Below, one piece after another: positions 27,342 to 35,336 of a stretch of 64,000 nt of DNA. Made by a program: the position numbers and the translations under genes. Numbering within the stretch: position 1 is the first letter of the stretch; each line of letters starts with the position of its first letter. Source of the stretch: Halonotius roseus (GTDB lineage Archaea; Halobacteriota; Halobacteria; Halobacteriales; Haloferacaceae); the NCBI RefSeq assembly GCF_006861655.1, contig NZ_SESI01000001.1, positions 446,328 to 510,327 on the forward strand, in the 5' to 3' direction. The notes beneath the pieces were generated by a model. It saw only the letters and a list, made by a program, of their open reading frames with translations. It had not been told where the DNA came from and made no database searches.

Positions 27342-30300
27342 TTAGTTCGGCGGATCGACGTTAGTACCGGCTCCTAACTCGAGCTGTTCACTCGGCTTTT
27401 TCGACGGTGAGGACGTACTCTCGGGCGTGGCGGTCGTGGTTCGCGCCCGGAATTCGGTTTCGGGACGAGATACCGCCAACGACCACGTATAGGAATTACA
27501 TACGCCGTCGTTGGTGGTTGGGGTCAATTCGACGAGGTCGCCCTCACCGAGGCCGGCCAACGCCCGATAGATGTGTGCGCCGTGGTCGCCGGCGTGTTCC
27601 CGACACTCGACGAGGTCGGCCTCCTCCAGCCGCTCCAGCGTTTGCCGGACGTGTTCCTTTGAGTTGCCCGTGGCGTCGGCGATCTCCCGTGTCGTCGCTG
27701 TCGGCCGCCGCCGGAGCTCGCCGATAATCTCCCGTTGTCGATCCGTAGCGATCCATTCGACGCCGGGAACAGTGAGGTCGAGGTACCCGTCGGGGACGGC
27801 GTCCGTCCGAACGAACACGACCGCCTCGTCGTCGCTGTCGTCGGCGTTGCGGGCGTATCGGCCGGCGGCCTGGGCGACGTGGTTCTCCCGAACACTCGCC
27901 AACAGCCGCTCGGCAGCGTCCGCGTCGGGCCCCTCAAAGCCGCGGCCTTTCGCGCGGTACTCCTCGCCGTCGTCGTTAGTGTTCGTTTCAGGCGTCGCCT
28001 CCAGGCCGGCCTCCGCGAGGAGGTCAAGGACAAAGTCGTCGCCCGGGTCGATACACCCGTTCAACGCGCCCACATCTTCGTCGCCAAAGTCGCCGCGGCT
28101 TTTCTCCTCGCCGTAGTGCATGGTGTTGGGCTCGTCGACGCCGACCTCCTCCAGCAACTCCTCGGTTCGGTGTTCGACCGAGGCGGCTGTAATCGCCGTT
28201 CGGAACCGGTCGCCGTAATGATCGCGGAGCGACTGGAGGAACGCCCGCGTCCCGTCCTCGTCGAAGTATTCGCCGGAGGTGAGCGGCCGCGTGGCGTCGC
28301 CGACACCGACGACCGAAAGGCCGCGTTCAAACCGCCTCCAGAGTCTCCGCTCGTCGGGGCTAAGCACCGGCTGGGGCATAATGTCGGGGTGGGCGTTCCG
28401 TTGCCACTTCTCGACACACGGGTGGGCGTCGAGGCCGATCACCGACCGGGCGGCCATAGTGTCCGGCGTCGATCTCACCGTTCGGACGGTGTTGTCCTCG
28501 TCGAGGACGACCGACACCCACACTCGGTTCCACCCTTCGGCGTCGTTGGCCTCTTTGTCGAGGCGTGGCGGTTCATGCCCCACAGTCGCGTTGTATCGGC
28601 CGTTCGCGTCCGACGCGTCGGCGTCGGTGCCGCCCTCCTCCGGCCGGAGAGCGCAGTATATCGCCTTTGTGAGGGCGGGCGCGAGAGTGTGCGATCCGTC
28701 GGCCTCCAGGTACCACTCCCGATCCGGCTCGTAATCGAGGGCATCTCGGATATACTGATTTTCGCTGTGTTCGTTCGCCGGCTCGTCCTCGCCTTTCCGG
28801 GCCCGGGCGACAAACCGCTCGTAATCAGTCACCGGCGCGTCGGCGACTTTCAGGTACGCGGCGACAGCGTTCCGGACGCGTTCGTGGGACAACTCGACCG
28901 AAAAGTCGGGTTCCTCGTCGAATACCATGTTTGTCCCGTTGCGGAGGCTTGGGACGTGTGCGAACCCGTGGGTGGCGTGAATCACGTCGACGGCCGGATC
29001 GCCGTCGTCGTTCCGCGGGAGGCCGTCCCACTGGGCGATCGCCGGACACTCGCCCTCGCCGTCACAACACGGGAGGTCGGCGTCCTGGTCATTGTGGTCG
29101 TCGAGGTAGGTGTGGGCGACACTGAACGGGACACCATCGCCGTCACACACGGCCTCGAACCATTCGTTCGCGGGTTGGCCGTTCATCGTAATGACGACCT
29201 CGGGCTCGTTTTCGTCCTCGCCGGCGGGGTCGTGTGCTCCAGCGGCGACGGGACACGCCTCGGATCGGCCGAGGAGGCGGGCGGCCTCAACACCGGCGTC
29301 GGCACTATGGCCGGCTGCCTGATCGCGGGCCTCTCGGGTTTCAGAGAATTGAACGACCGGCGCGTCGCCGGTGGTACTGGAGCGTCGAAGCCACGGTTCG
29401 GTAGCGACCGTGTAGGACTTGCCGAGAGCGGTCGGAGCGTCGATCACCTTCATATCGCCGTGGTGCATAATGTCCATGATCTTGTTGCGGAGGCGTTCGC
29501 GGGCCTCTCTCGTCGTCGGCCATTCAACGCCGCGTTTTGAGGCGTAGCGACGGGCCTCCTCGCGGTCGAGGGCGTCGAGGCGTTCCAACGGGAGGGCGGC
29601 CTCGGGTTCGCCGTCCTCGCCGTGTTGTAGCGGCTCCCACCCGCCTTCTTTCGCCCGGGCGATTAGCGTCCCGACTGTAACCTCGCCGCCGGCGATCGCG
29701 TTGTTCCATATCCATTCGATAGCGTTGGGGCTCTCGGGTTCGCTCCATTTGGGCGAACGGCGCGACCACTCGGCAAACAGCCGTCGCCCTTTCGCACCGT
29801 CGTTCCAGGCATGGACGGCGTACCCGAGTTGTATCCAGTCGTCGTATGACAGCGTCGTGCTAACGTAGTCGAGGGCGGCGGCGACCTCCTCCTCGGTAAG
29901 GTCGGCACCGTACCCTCCACCGTCGCCGTAGCTGTCGGCGTCCCACTCGCCGCTCTCGCCTTCATCGTCGAGTGTGGCCGCCTCGTATGCTGGGTGTTGT
30001 GAGCCCGGTTTCGCGCCGGCCAACACCGAACCGAGGTCGTCGCTCCAGTCGGCGAGATAGTCGTCGAGGTCGACCTTATCCAACCCGAGTCGCGGCAGCT
30101 CGGCGAGATACGCGTCGATCCCCTCCTCGGCGAGGAACGCCGCCGTCCGGGCGGCTCCTTTCACGCCCTCGCCGTACTGTTCCAACCCGAGGGCGTCCCA
30201 ACCGTCGACCTCGTCGGTGTGTTCGACGACCGGCCGCTCGGCGTCCTGGACAATGTAGGTTCGCCGGCCGCTGTCTTTCAGTATCTCTGCGAGTTGTTCG

Positions 30301-31241
30301 CGGTGTTCCTTCTTGAATTGAGTTGTCACGGGCGAGAGACACGTATACCCGTATTCGTGAGCTCGGATCGCGTCGGCGACGCCCTCGGTGATAACCACGG
30401 GCCCGTCGCGGTCGAGTGTCGACAGCCCGAAAATCGGCTCCTCGACGGCCGCGTACTCTTTCGTGTGGGCGAGTTTCGCGTATTTGCCGGCGATAAAGTC
30501 CCGTGGGTGTCCGTCGTACCCGGCGGCCCCGCCACCGAGCCCGCCGGTCGCTCGCGCTATCGCGTAGGCGGCGCGTCCGTCCTCGTCAAAGTACGGGAAC
30601 ACGTACCGACCACGCCACAAGAGCCGGAGGTCGTCGGTGAACAACCCGGTCGCCTTAATCGCCTCTTGGGAGTGTCCGCGCGTTGTGAGGTGTTCTATCA
30701 GCCGATCGGTGCCGTCTGCTGGAGCCCAACCGAGGCGTTTGTCGTCGATCGTTGCGTCGTCGAACCGTCGGTTCTCCGCGAACCATTCTCGTGCCGTGGT
30801 CGGTCGATCGTTATGATCACCGTGTTCGGTATGGTCAAGAATCTCATCGTCGATCCGCTGGTTGAACCAACGAACAGCGTCATCAAGCGCGGCAGTTGCG
30901 GCGGCCTGTAGTGTTCTTCCGCTGTCACACCCAGGGTTATCATCGTTAGAACCAGACTCATCGAGGTTGGATTCAAGCGTAGTATCGTGATCTTCATTGT
31001 CAGTAGAACATTCCAGCGTGCTGGCGTCATTTAATCTGAAGTACTCGAAGTTGCCACTCGCTTCGGTGTCAACAACGAGTACCCCTTCGTCGATGGCGGT
31101 TTCGACGACTGCCTCGGCGTTGGGATCAATCGTGAGGCTGTCGTCGACTGCGTCGACCAACTGGTAGAACGTTCGTGGTTCGACCTCGTCAAGCAGCGTC
31201 GCCCACTGCTCACGCGTCAATCGGTCGACTGCTGAACTCAT
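27342..31241 (-). CDS. Primase-helicase-like replication protein of mobile element
   Basis: A 1299-residue protein with several replication modules. After an acidic N-terminal region (about 1-130), a DnaG-like part includes WRGRYVFPYFDEDGR and a TOPRIM-like PVVITEGVADAIRAHEYG segment (about 275-295). A PriCT-2-like domain follows (about 445-530; LSYDDWIQLGYAVHAWNDG...EWSRRSPKW). Next is an SF2/ATPase-like part with a Walker A variant VIDAPTALGKSYTVAT (about 590-605) and a Walker B-like VFDEEPDFSV (about 770). Near the C-terminus is a winged helix (LRRRPTATTREIADATGNSKEHV, about 1188). Such proteins drive replication of haloarchaeal plasmids and proviruses. The gene is monocistronic and preceded by two dyad sites. 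Confidence 0.78.
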   Translation of the reverse strand: MSSAVDRLTREQWATLLDEVEPRTFYQLVDAVDDSLTIDPNAEAVVETAIDEGVLVVDTEASGNFEYFRLNDASTLECSTDNEDHDTTLESNLDESGSNDDNPGCDSGRTLQAAATAALDDAVRWFNQRIDDEILDHTEHGDHNDRPTTAREWFAENRRFDDATIDDKRLGWAPADGTDRLIEHLTTRGHSQEAIKATGLFTDDLRLLWRGRYVFPYFDEDGRAAYAIARATGGLGGGAAGYDGHPRDFIAGKYAKLAHTKEYAAVEEPIFGLSTLDRDGPVVITEGVADAIRAHEYGYTCLSPVTTQFKKEHREQLAEILKDSGRRTYIVQDAERPVVEHTDEVDGWDALGLEQYGEGVKGAARTAAFLAEEGIDAYLAELPRLGLDKVDLDDYLADWSDDLGSVLAGAKPGSQHPAYEAATLDDEGESGEWDADSYGDGGGYGADLTEEEVAAALDYVSTTLSYDDWIQLGYAVHAWNDGAKGRRLFAEWSRRSPKWSEPESPNAIEWIWNNAIAGGEVTVGTLIARAKEGGWEPLQHGEDGEPEAALPLERLDALDREEARRYASKRGVEWPTTREARERLRNKIMDIMHHGDMKVIDAPTALGKSYTVATEPWLRRSSTTGDAPVVQFSETREARDQAAGHSADAGVEAARLLGRSEACPVAAGAHDPAGEDENEPEVVITMNGQPANEWFEAVCDGDGVPFSVAHTYLDDHNDQDADLPCCDGEGECPAIAQWDGLPRNDDGDPAVDVIHATHGFAHVPSLRNGTNMVFDEEPDFSVELSHERVRNAVAAYLKVADAPVTDYERFVARARKGEDEPANEHSENQYIRDALDYEPDREWYLEADGSHTLAPALTKAIYCALRPEEGGTDADASDANGRYNATVGHEPPRLDKEANDAEGWNRVWVSVVLDEDNTVRTVRSTPDTMAARSVIGLDAHPCVEKWQRNAHPDIMPQPVLSPDERRLWRRFERGLSVVGVGDATRPLTSGEYFDEDGTRAFLQSLRDHYGDRFRTAITAASVEHRTEELLEEVGVDEPNTMHYGEEKSRGDFGDEDVGALNGCIDPGDDFVLDLLAEAGLEATPETNTNDDGEEYRAKGRGFEGPDADAAERLLASVRENHVAQAAGRYARNADDSDDEAVVFVRTDAVPDGYLDLTVPGVEWIATDRQREIIGELRRRPTATTREIADATGNSKEHVRQTLERLEEADLVECREHAGDHGAHIYRALAGLGEGDLVELTPTTNDGVCNSYTWSLAVSRPETEFRARTTTATPESTSSPSKKPSEQLELGAGTNVDPPN

Positions 31242-31302
31242 CGGTCGACCTCCCAGTTGACAGTGTAGCGGGTACGGGGTGCGAGCAGATTGGTTATGCT
31301 TT

Positions 31303-31329
31303 GGGCTTTGAACCTAAAGTTCTCGCTTG
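31303..31329 (-). promoter_or_regulatory. Dyad-like site before replication gene
   Basis: The left arm GGGCTTTGAAC matches the integrase-upstream dyad at 5388-5414, followed by five bases and GTTC; the right arm is degenerate. It lies 62-88 bp upstream of the replication gene start and next to a TATA-like region (AAAGCATAACC on the minus strand), the same arrangement as at the first integrase. Confidence 0.5.
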
Positions 31330-31372
31330 ACAGTTTACCGCAGAGCCTCAAACGACCGTCTCTTGTAAGTAG

Positions 31373-31399
31373 AGGCTTTGAACCTAAAGTAAAGAGCCG
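31373..31399 (-). promoter_or_regulatory. Second dyad-like site, touching the tRNA fragment
   Basis: AGGCTTTGAACCTAAAGT repeats the preceding site 70 bp further from the replication gene. The right arm (GTAAAGAGCC) is imperfect and overlaps the acceptor end of the tRNA fragment. The site could bind the same regulator or be an arm site for an integrase. Confidence 0.45.
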
Positions 31400-31419
31400 G
31401 AGGAGGGAATTGAACCCTC
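31395..31419 (-). other. tRNA 3'-end fragment, probable attachment site
   Basis: On the minus strand this reads as the T-arm and acceptor of a tRNA: a perfect 5-bp stem GAGGG/CCCTC around TTCAATT, then CTCCGGC and a T discriminator. No matching 5' half (GCCGGAG... acceptor strand, D-arm, anticodon arm) is found upstream. This is what remains when an element integrates into a tRNA 3' end. The orientation places the element to the right, where an integrase gene starts 92 bp away. The T discriminator fits archaeal tRNA-Thr or tRNA-Cys, but identity is not certain. The intact tRNA would be at the far end, beyond the window. Confidence 0.6.
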
Positions 31420-31510
31420 GGCCAGCCGACAGGTTCTGCGAACCTTTACGACTAAACTGACGACTGACGAGCCTACTGCCAGTCCCCTGACTCCAGACCC
31501 ACTACTGGCT

Positions 31511-32515
31511 ATGAAACTCAAACCAACCCCACCACAAGACGCAGCCAAACGATACCTCAGAGACCGACGCGGCGAAATAACAGACAAAACACACTACAAC
31601 TACAGCACCACCCTCAACCAATTCACCGACTGGTGCCACCAAAACGAGATCCACAACATGAACGATCTCGACAGCGAACTCATCGACCGCTTCAAAGAAT
31701 GGCGGCTCCAAAGTGTCAAACCAATAACTGCCAAAAACGACATGAGTACCATCAAAAACTTCATCGAATACGCCGCCACCATCCAAGCCATCCACCGAGG
31801 AACCGCCGAACTCATCCGAATCCCCAGAGTCTCCGAAGACGACGAAATCTGCGACGACTTCCTCTCCAAACAAGAAGCAACCGCCATCCTCGACTACCTC
31901 AACAAATACGAATACGCCACCAACAGACACCTCACCATCCTCCTCTTCTGGAAAGCCGGAATGCGACTCAGCGGCCTCTGGGGACTCGATGAGAAAGACT
32001 TCGACACAACCCGCCCAGCCCTCGAACTCCGCCACCGACCCACCACCGGAACCCCACTCAAACGCAAATCCAAAAGCGAACGCGACGTAATCCTCGCCCC
32101 AGAAACCGCCACCATCCTCACAGACTACCTCGAAAACAAAACCACCGTCACCGACCAACACGGCCGCAAACCACTCCTCACCACCCGAACCGGCCGACCC
32201 GCCCAAACCACACTCCAAAAATACGTCTATACCGCCTCCCGACCCTGCGAATACAACGGTGGGACGTGCCCCTTCGGACGAGAAATCGAAACCTGCGAAG
32301 CAACCAACTTCGACACCGCCAACAAATGCCCCGGCTCAATCAGCCCCCACGCCATCCGCCGAGGATACGTCACCGCCGCCCAAAACGCCGGCCAACCCAA
32401 AGACGTGACCAGCGACCGAGTAAACATGAGCGGGCCGATCCTCGACAAACACTACGACAAAGGAACACACGACGAAAAAGCTGAACGTCGTAGAGAACAC
32501 CTCAAAGACTTCTAA
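31511..32515 (+). CDS. Provirus tyrosine integrase
   Basis: A 334-residue recombinase with an N-terminal SAM-like domain (about 8-105; GEITDKTHYNYSTTLNQFTDW) and a catalytic domain. Box I Arg is in KAGMRLSGLWGL (about 151), box II is SPHAIRRGYVTAA (His about 280, Arg about 283), and the nucleophile is in ILDKHYDKGTH (Tyr about 314). A cysteine-rich insertion just before box II (CEYNGGTCPFGREIETC...C) probably binds zinc. The strong preference for C at third positions differs from neighbouring genes. It lies 92 bp from the tRNA fragment and so is the likely integrase of the provirus. Confidence 0.9.
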   Translation: MKLKPTPPQDAAKRYLRDRRGEITDKTHYNYSTTLNQFTDWCHQNEIHNMNDLDSELIDRFKEWRLQSVKPITAKNDMSTIKNFIEYAATIQAIHRGTAELIRIPRVSEDDEICDDFLSKQEATAILDYLNKYEYATNRHLTILLFWKAGMRLSGLWGLDEKDFDTTRPALELRHRPTTGTPLKRKSKSERDVILAPETATILTDYLENKTTVTDQHGRKPLLTTRTGRPAQTTLQKYVYTASRPCEYNGGTCPFGREIETCEATNFDTANKCPGSISPHAIRRGYVTAAQNAGQPKDVTSDRVNMSGPILDKHYDKGTHDEKAERRREHLKDF

Positions 32516-32584
32516 CGCAGAAGTCCCCTTCCACAATTATAAAATAGCCGACAGTTTTAACCTCTAAAAAAAGAAACGTGGAGT

Positions 32585-32731
32585 ATGGGTCTGAAACCAA
32601 CTCCACGCCAAGCTACTATCCTCCAAGAACGAATTCGAGAAGCCATCCACGACAAACGACTTCCCACCGAAGAACGACAACTGATGGAAGATCTTAATGG
32701 CGAACTCGATCACTACCTAAAAAATAGATAG
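32585..32731 (+). CDS. Small protein downstream of integrase
   Basis: A 48-residue ORF (MGLKPTPRQA...LDHYLKNR), mostly charged and helical. The first residues resemble the start of the integrase (MKLKPTPPQDA), suggesting duplication of the 5' end of that gene or a shared leader peptide motif. A TATA-like TTTTAACC element lies about 30 bp upstream. A recombination directionality or regulatory role would fit the position, but there is no motif to prove it. Confidence 0.6.
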   Translation: MGLKPTPRQATILQERIREAIHDKRLPTEERQLMEDLNGELDHYLKNR

Positions 32732-32821
32732 AGAGGAGGTATCACCTTTACTTCGAGAATCTTACCAAATCAGCCGAAAGTAGATTGATTAGCTTGACAC
32801 TGTTAAATTGAGAAATTGATT

Positions 32822-34354
32822 TCAATTATCAATAGTCACGCTTGGTTCACTGGGCCAAGGATCTGATTGTAGATCACCCTCATTTTCAACGTGAACTCTG
32901 TCGAAGTAGTACTCACCGCTCGCAGCTTCATCTGATACAGTATAAGTCCATTCAGTCTCCCAGATCCCCTCTTCTACCTCAGTGAACTCCCAACCTTGAC
33001 CACCGCCTCGAATATTTCCATTTGGCCCTTCAAGACTGATGTGGAGCCAATCAACCGGGACATTTGACTCAGCCTCAACAGTCAATTGGAGTTCAGTTCC
33101 ATCACTAACGTTTGAGGTTTCCAACGAAACATCTTGGAGTGATGGTGGTTCTGGATTAGCACCCGTATCAATGGTGACACTCGGTTCCTCGGGCCACGGA
33201 TCTGATTCCAAATCCGCTTTATTTTCAACCTGAACTCTATCAAAGTAGTACTCACCACTCGCAGCACCATCCGACACAGTATAAGTCCATTCAGTCTCCC
33301 AAACACCATCCTCAATTTCGGTGAACTCCCACCCTTGACCTCCACCTCGAATATTTCCATTTGGCCCTTCAAGGCTGATACTGAGCCAATCAACGGTCGT
33401 ATTGGATTCGGCAGTGACTGCTAATTGAAGCTCAGTTCCATCACTAACGTTTGATGTTTCCAACGAAACATCTTGGAGTGACGGAGCTTCTGGATTAGCA
33501 CCCGTATCGATAGTTACGCTTGGCTCACTGGGCCAAGGATCTGATTCTAAATCTCTCTCATTTTCAACGTGAACTCTGTCAAAGTAGTACTCACCGCTCG
33601 CAGCTTCATCTGATACAGTATAAGTCCATTCAGTCTCCCAAATACCATCCTGAATTTCGGTGAACTCCCATTCTTGACCACCGCCCCGAATATTCCCATT
33701 TGGCCCCTCAAGACTGATGTGGAGCCAATCAACAGGAACATTTGATTCAGCAGTAACTGTTAATTGAAGTTCAGTTCCATCAGAGACCTCTTCTGTTTCT
33801 AAGGAAACATCTTCAAGAGCCGGTTTATTACTTGTTTCTTCCTCATCCGTTTCCCCGGCAGAAGACTCATCATCGTCGTCTGAAGACACGTCCTCAGAAG
33901 GTTCTTCATTACCTGAAGGCTCATTCTCTTCTTCATCCGGTTCCCCCTCAGAAGATTCATTCTCATTTTCCGAAGATTCGTCCTCAGAAGTTTCTTCTTC
34001 CTCAGAAGCCTCGTTTTCATTTTCCGAAGACCCATCCTCAGAAGGTTCCCCTTCCTCAGAAGAATCTACTTCATCGTCAGAAAGTTCCTCACCAGAAGAC
34101 TCATTTTCATTACCGGTAGTTTCACTTGGTTGTTCTGACGGTTGCCCGATTAAGTCGCCAAAGAGTTCGATGAGCTGGGTTATTATCGTATCATTATTTC
34201 CAGTTCTATCTTCTTCAGAGAGACTACCATTGGTCTCTGAATCAGCCTGTGCCACAGCAACACCACTGACTGTGATAGTAGCCATCCCGACCACAATTAT
34301 CAGTATAGTGATTAATTTTAATCCAAACAAAGATGGACGTTTTGAAGAGATCAT
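32822..34354 (-). CDS. Secreted protein with three Ig-like repeats and acidic Ser/Glu linker
   Basis: A 510-residue protein, the last gene of the late operon region. N-terminal signal: basic start, then hydrophobic LKLITILIIVVGMATITVSGVAVAQA (about 13-38). Residues about 45-180 are almost only Ser, Glu, Asp, Asn, Gly (repeated SSE/SEDE units). Three near-identical 113-residue beta-rich repeats follow (SLETSNVSDGTELQL...WLHISLEGPNGNIRGGG...EWTYTVSD), like Ig/fibronectin-type modules. The gene is lower in G+C than the tail genes. It may be a virion spike or a cell-surface protein expressed from the provirus; no anchor at the C-terminus is seen. Confidence 0.75.
   Translation of the reverse strand: MISSKRPSLFGLKLITILIIVVGMATITVSGVAVAQADSETNGSLSEEDRTGNNDTIITQLIELFGDLIGQPSEQPSETTGNENESSGEELSDDEVDSSEEGEPSEDGSSENENEASEEEETSEDESSENENESSEGEPDEEENEPSGNEEPSEDVSSDDDDESSAGETDEEETSNKPALEDVSLETEEVSDGTELQLTVTAESNVPVDWLHISLEGPNGNIRGGGQEWEFTEIQDGIWETEWTYTVSDEAASGEYYFDRVHVENERDLESDPWPSEPSVTIDTGANPEAPSLQDVSLETSNVSDGTELQLAVTAESNTTVDWLSISLEGPNGNIRGGGQGWEFTEIEDGVWETEWTYTVSDGAASGEYYFDRVQVENKADLESDPWPEEPSVTIDTGANPEPPSLQDVSLETSNVSDGTELQLTVEAESNVPVDWLHISLEGPNGNIRGGGQGWEFTEVEEGIWETEWTYTVSDEAASGEYYFDRVHVENEGDLQSDPWPSEPSVTIDN
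32830..33846 (-). repeat. Three in-frame 339-bp tandem repeats
   Basis: The same landmark (TGAACTCT) recurs at about 32891, 33230 and 33569, an exact 339-bp period (113 codons). Copies 1 and 3 are most alike at the DNA level, so homologous recombination could change copy number without shifting frame. Confidence 0.85.
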
Positions 34355-34506
34355 AGTTTATAGTCAACTCCCATGAATATAATATTTTCACTTGGCTCAC
34401 AGAGCGTAGAAATAATAGAGGTAATCCACATGATCCTCGATAAACACGATCTACTTATTAGAGCCATTGGGACACAGCCAGAATCCTCGTCACCCGCATT
34501 CGTTTC

Positions 34507-34815
34507 TCATCTAACCGGAATATTCGGGATAACCAGAAATGCAGTCAGTAAGAATGACGCGACTGAGGCCACCAGCGCGTAGTACGGTTCCTTCTGAACG
34601 TGTTTCAGTTGGCCCACACTGACCTTAGACACACCGAGTGCGATGCCAGCAAGTACAACGAACAACCAAGCGGCCTCCTTCCCGCCGGCAAGAGCCACAA
34701 TGAACCCAATTGACAGCCCGATACCCAACGAATGCCACTCGGCCCGAGACGATAAGAATCCGTCACGAGGCGTTTCGGCTTCGCTCCCTGCTCCGAACCA
34801 CTCAAAGAATCCCAT
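34507..34815 (-). CDS. Small multi-pass membrane protein (holin-like by position)
   Basis: A 102-residue protein from the ATG at 34815 (MGFFEWFGAG...), which overlaps the preceding gene's stop by one base. Three hydrophobic helices are visible (about 32-48, 52-67, 80-98), with short charged loops. Its place after the fibre genes at the end of the tail module fits a holin-like or membrane-targeting protein, but archaeal virus holins are poorly defined and no signature is present. Confidence 0.65.
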   Translation of the reverse strand: MGFFEWFGAGSEAETPRDGFLSSRAEWHSLGIGLSIGFIVALAGGKEAAWLFVVLAGIALGVSKVSVGQLKHVQKEPYYALVASVASFLLTAFLVIPNIPVR

Positions 34816-35330
34816 TATGAGAAGTAGTTCTTCCACAGACCGTCGCTGGTTTGGCCGGTCATACGACCATCAACCCACGCCGAGCCGTCCCACACTTTCA
34901 GTCGTTTCAACTCCCATTCTGAGCCATTCCAATAATTCAGAATCGTATGCGGCGTCGTCGTTAGATCGAGATACGTAAGCCGTGGAGTTACCGTCCCGTC
35001 GCCGTACAGATAGATCTTGATTTTAATATCGGTTGCCCCGCCGATCTCATACCAATCAAGCGTCTGAGTCCCATCGGTGAGGTATATATCGTGAGAGTCA
35101 GCTTTGTCATAGACCCGGCACTTTGCATCGCACCCACTCGGAATATCAACTGACACTACAGAGCTATCTGGATTGAGGTCTTCGGGATCAAGCCATCCAC
35201 TCGACCATGTTCCAGAGGTCTCATAGCCATCTCCCTCCGAACCCAATATGACCGAATCACCATCAATGAAAGCCCGACTAATCCACCCACTTTTCCACTC
35301 AGATTCGGTGTCAAATGAAAAATAGCTCAT
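34815..35330 (-). CDS. Putative tail fibre/tip protein
   Basis: A 171-residue beta-rich protein with many aromatic residues (SEWKSGWISRAF, SGTWSSGWLDPEDL), two close cysteines (GCDAKCRV) and a C-terminal repeat-like stretch (YWNGSEWELKRLKVWDGSAWV) reminiscent of fibre-tip modules in phages. It lies 6 bp after the larger fibre gene. I do not recognise a defined family; position and composition point to a receptor-binding or tip role. Confidence 0.6.
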   Translation of the reverse strand: MSYFSFDTESEWKSGWISRAFIDGDSVILGSEGDGYETSGTWSSGWLDPEDLNPDSSVVSVDIPSGCDAKCRVYDKADSHDIYLTDGTQTLDWYEIGGATDIKIKIYLYGDGTVTPRLTYLDLTTTPHTILNYWNGSEWELKRLKVWDGSAWVDGRMTGQTSDGLWKNYFS

Positions 35331-35336
35331 TAGCTC

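Larger units (their letters stand above)
5380..31400. mobile_element. Putative integrated island carrying CRISPR-Cas and replication gene
   Basis: The segment begins with an integrase beside CCGGAGGAGGG-n3-TGAAC (5380-5398), which is 16 of 19 identical to the tRNA-end sequence at 31397-31415, and ends at that sequence. It holds recombinases, a plasmid/virus-type replication protein and patches of deviant base composition. The boundary match is short and degenerate, so this is an inference. Confidence 0.35.

Noticed and set aside
27735..29540. 601-residue open frame on the plus strand
   Set aside because: Antisense shadow within the primase-helicase gene, whose minus-strand frame has clear domains.
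31395..31500. Complete tRNA gene (a GCA anticodon-like loop lies in the GGTTCGCAGAACC hairpin)
   Set aside because: No matching 5' acceptor or D-arm and wrong spacing between the hairpin and T-arm; only the 3' end is tRNA-like.
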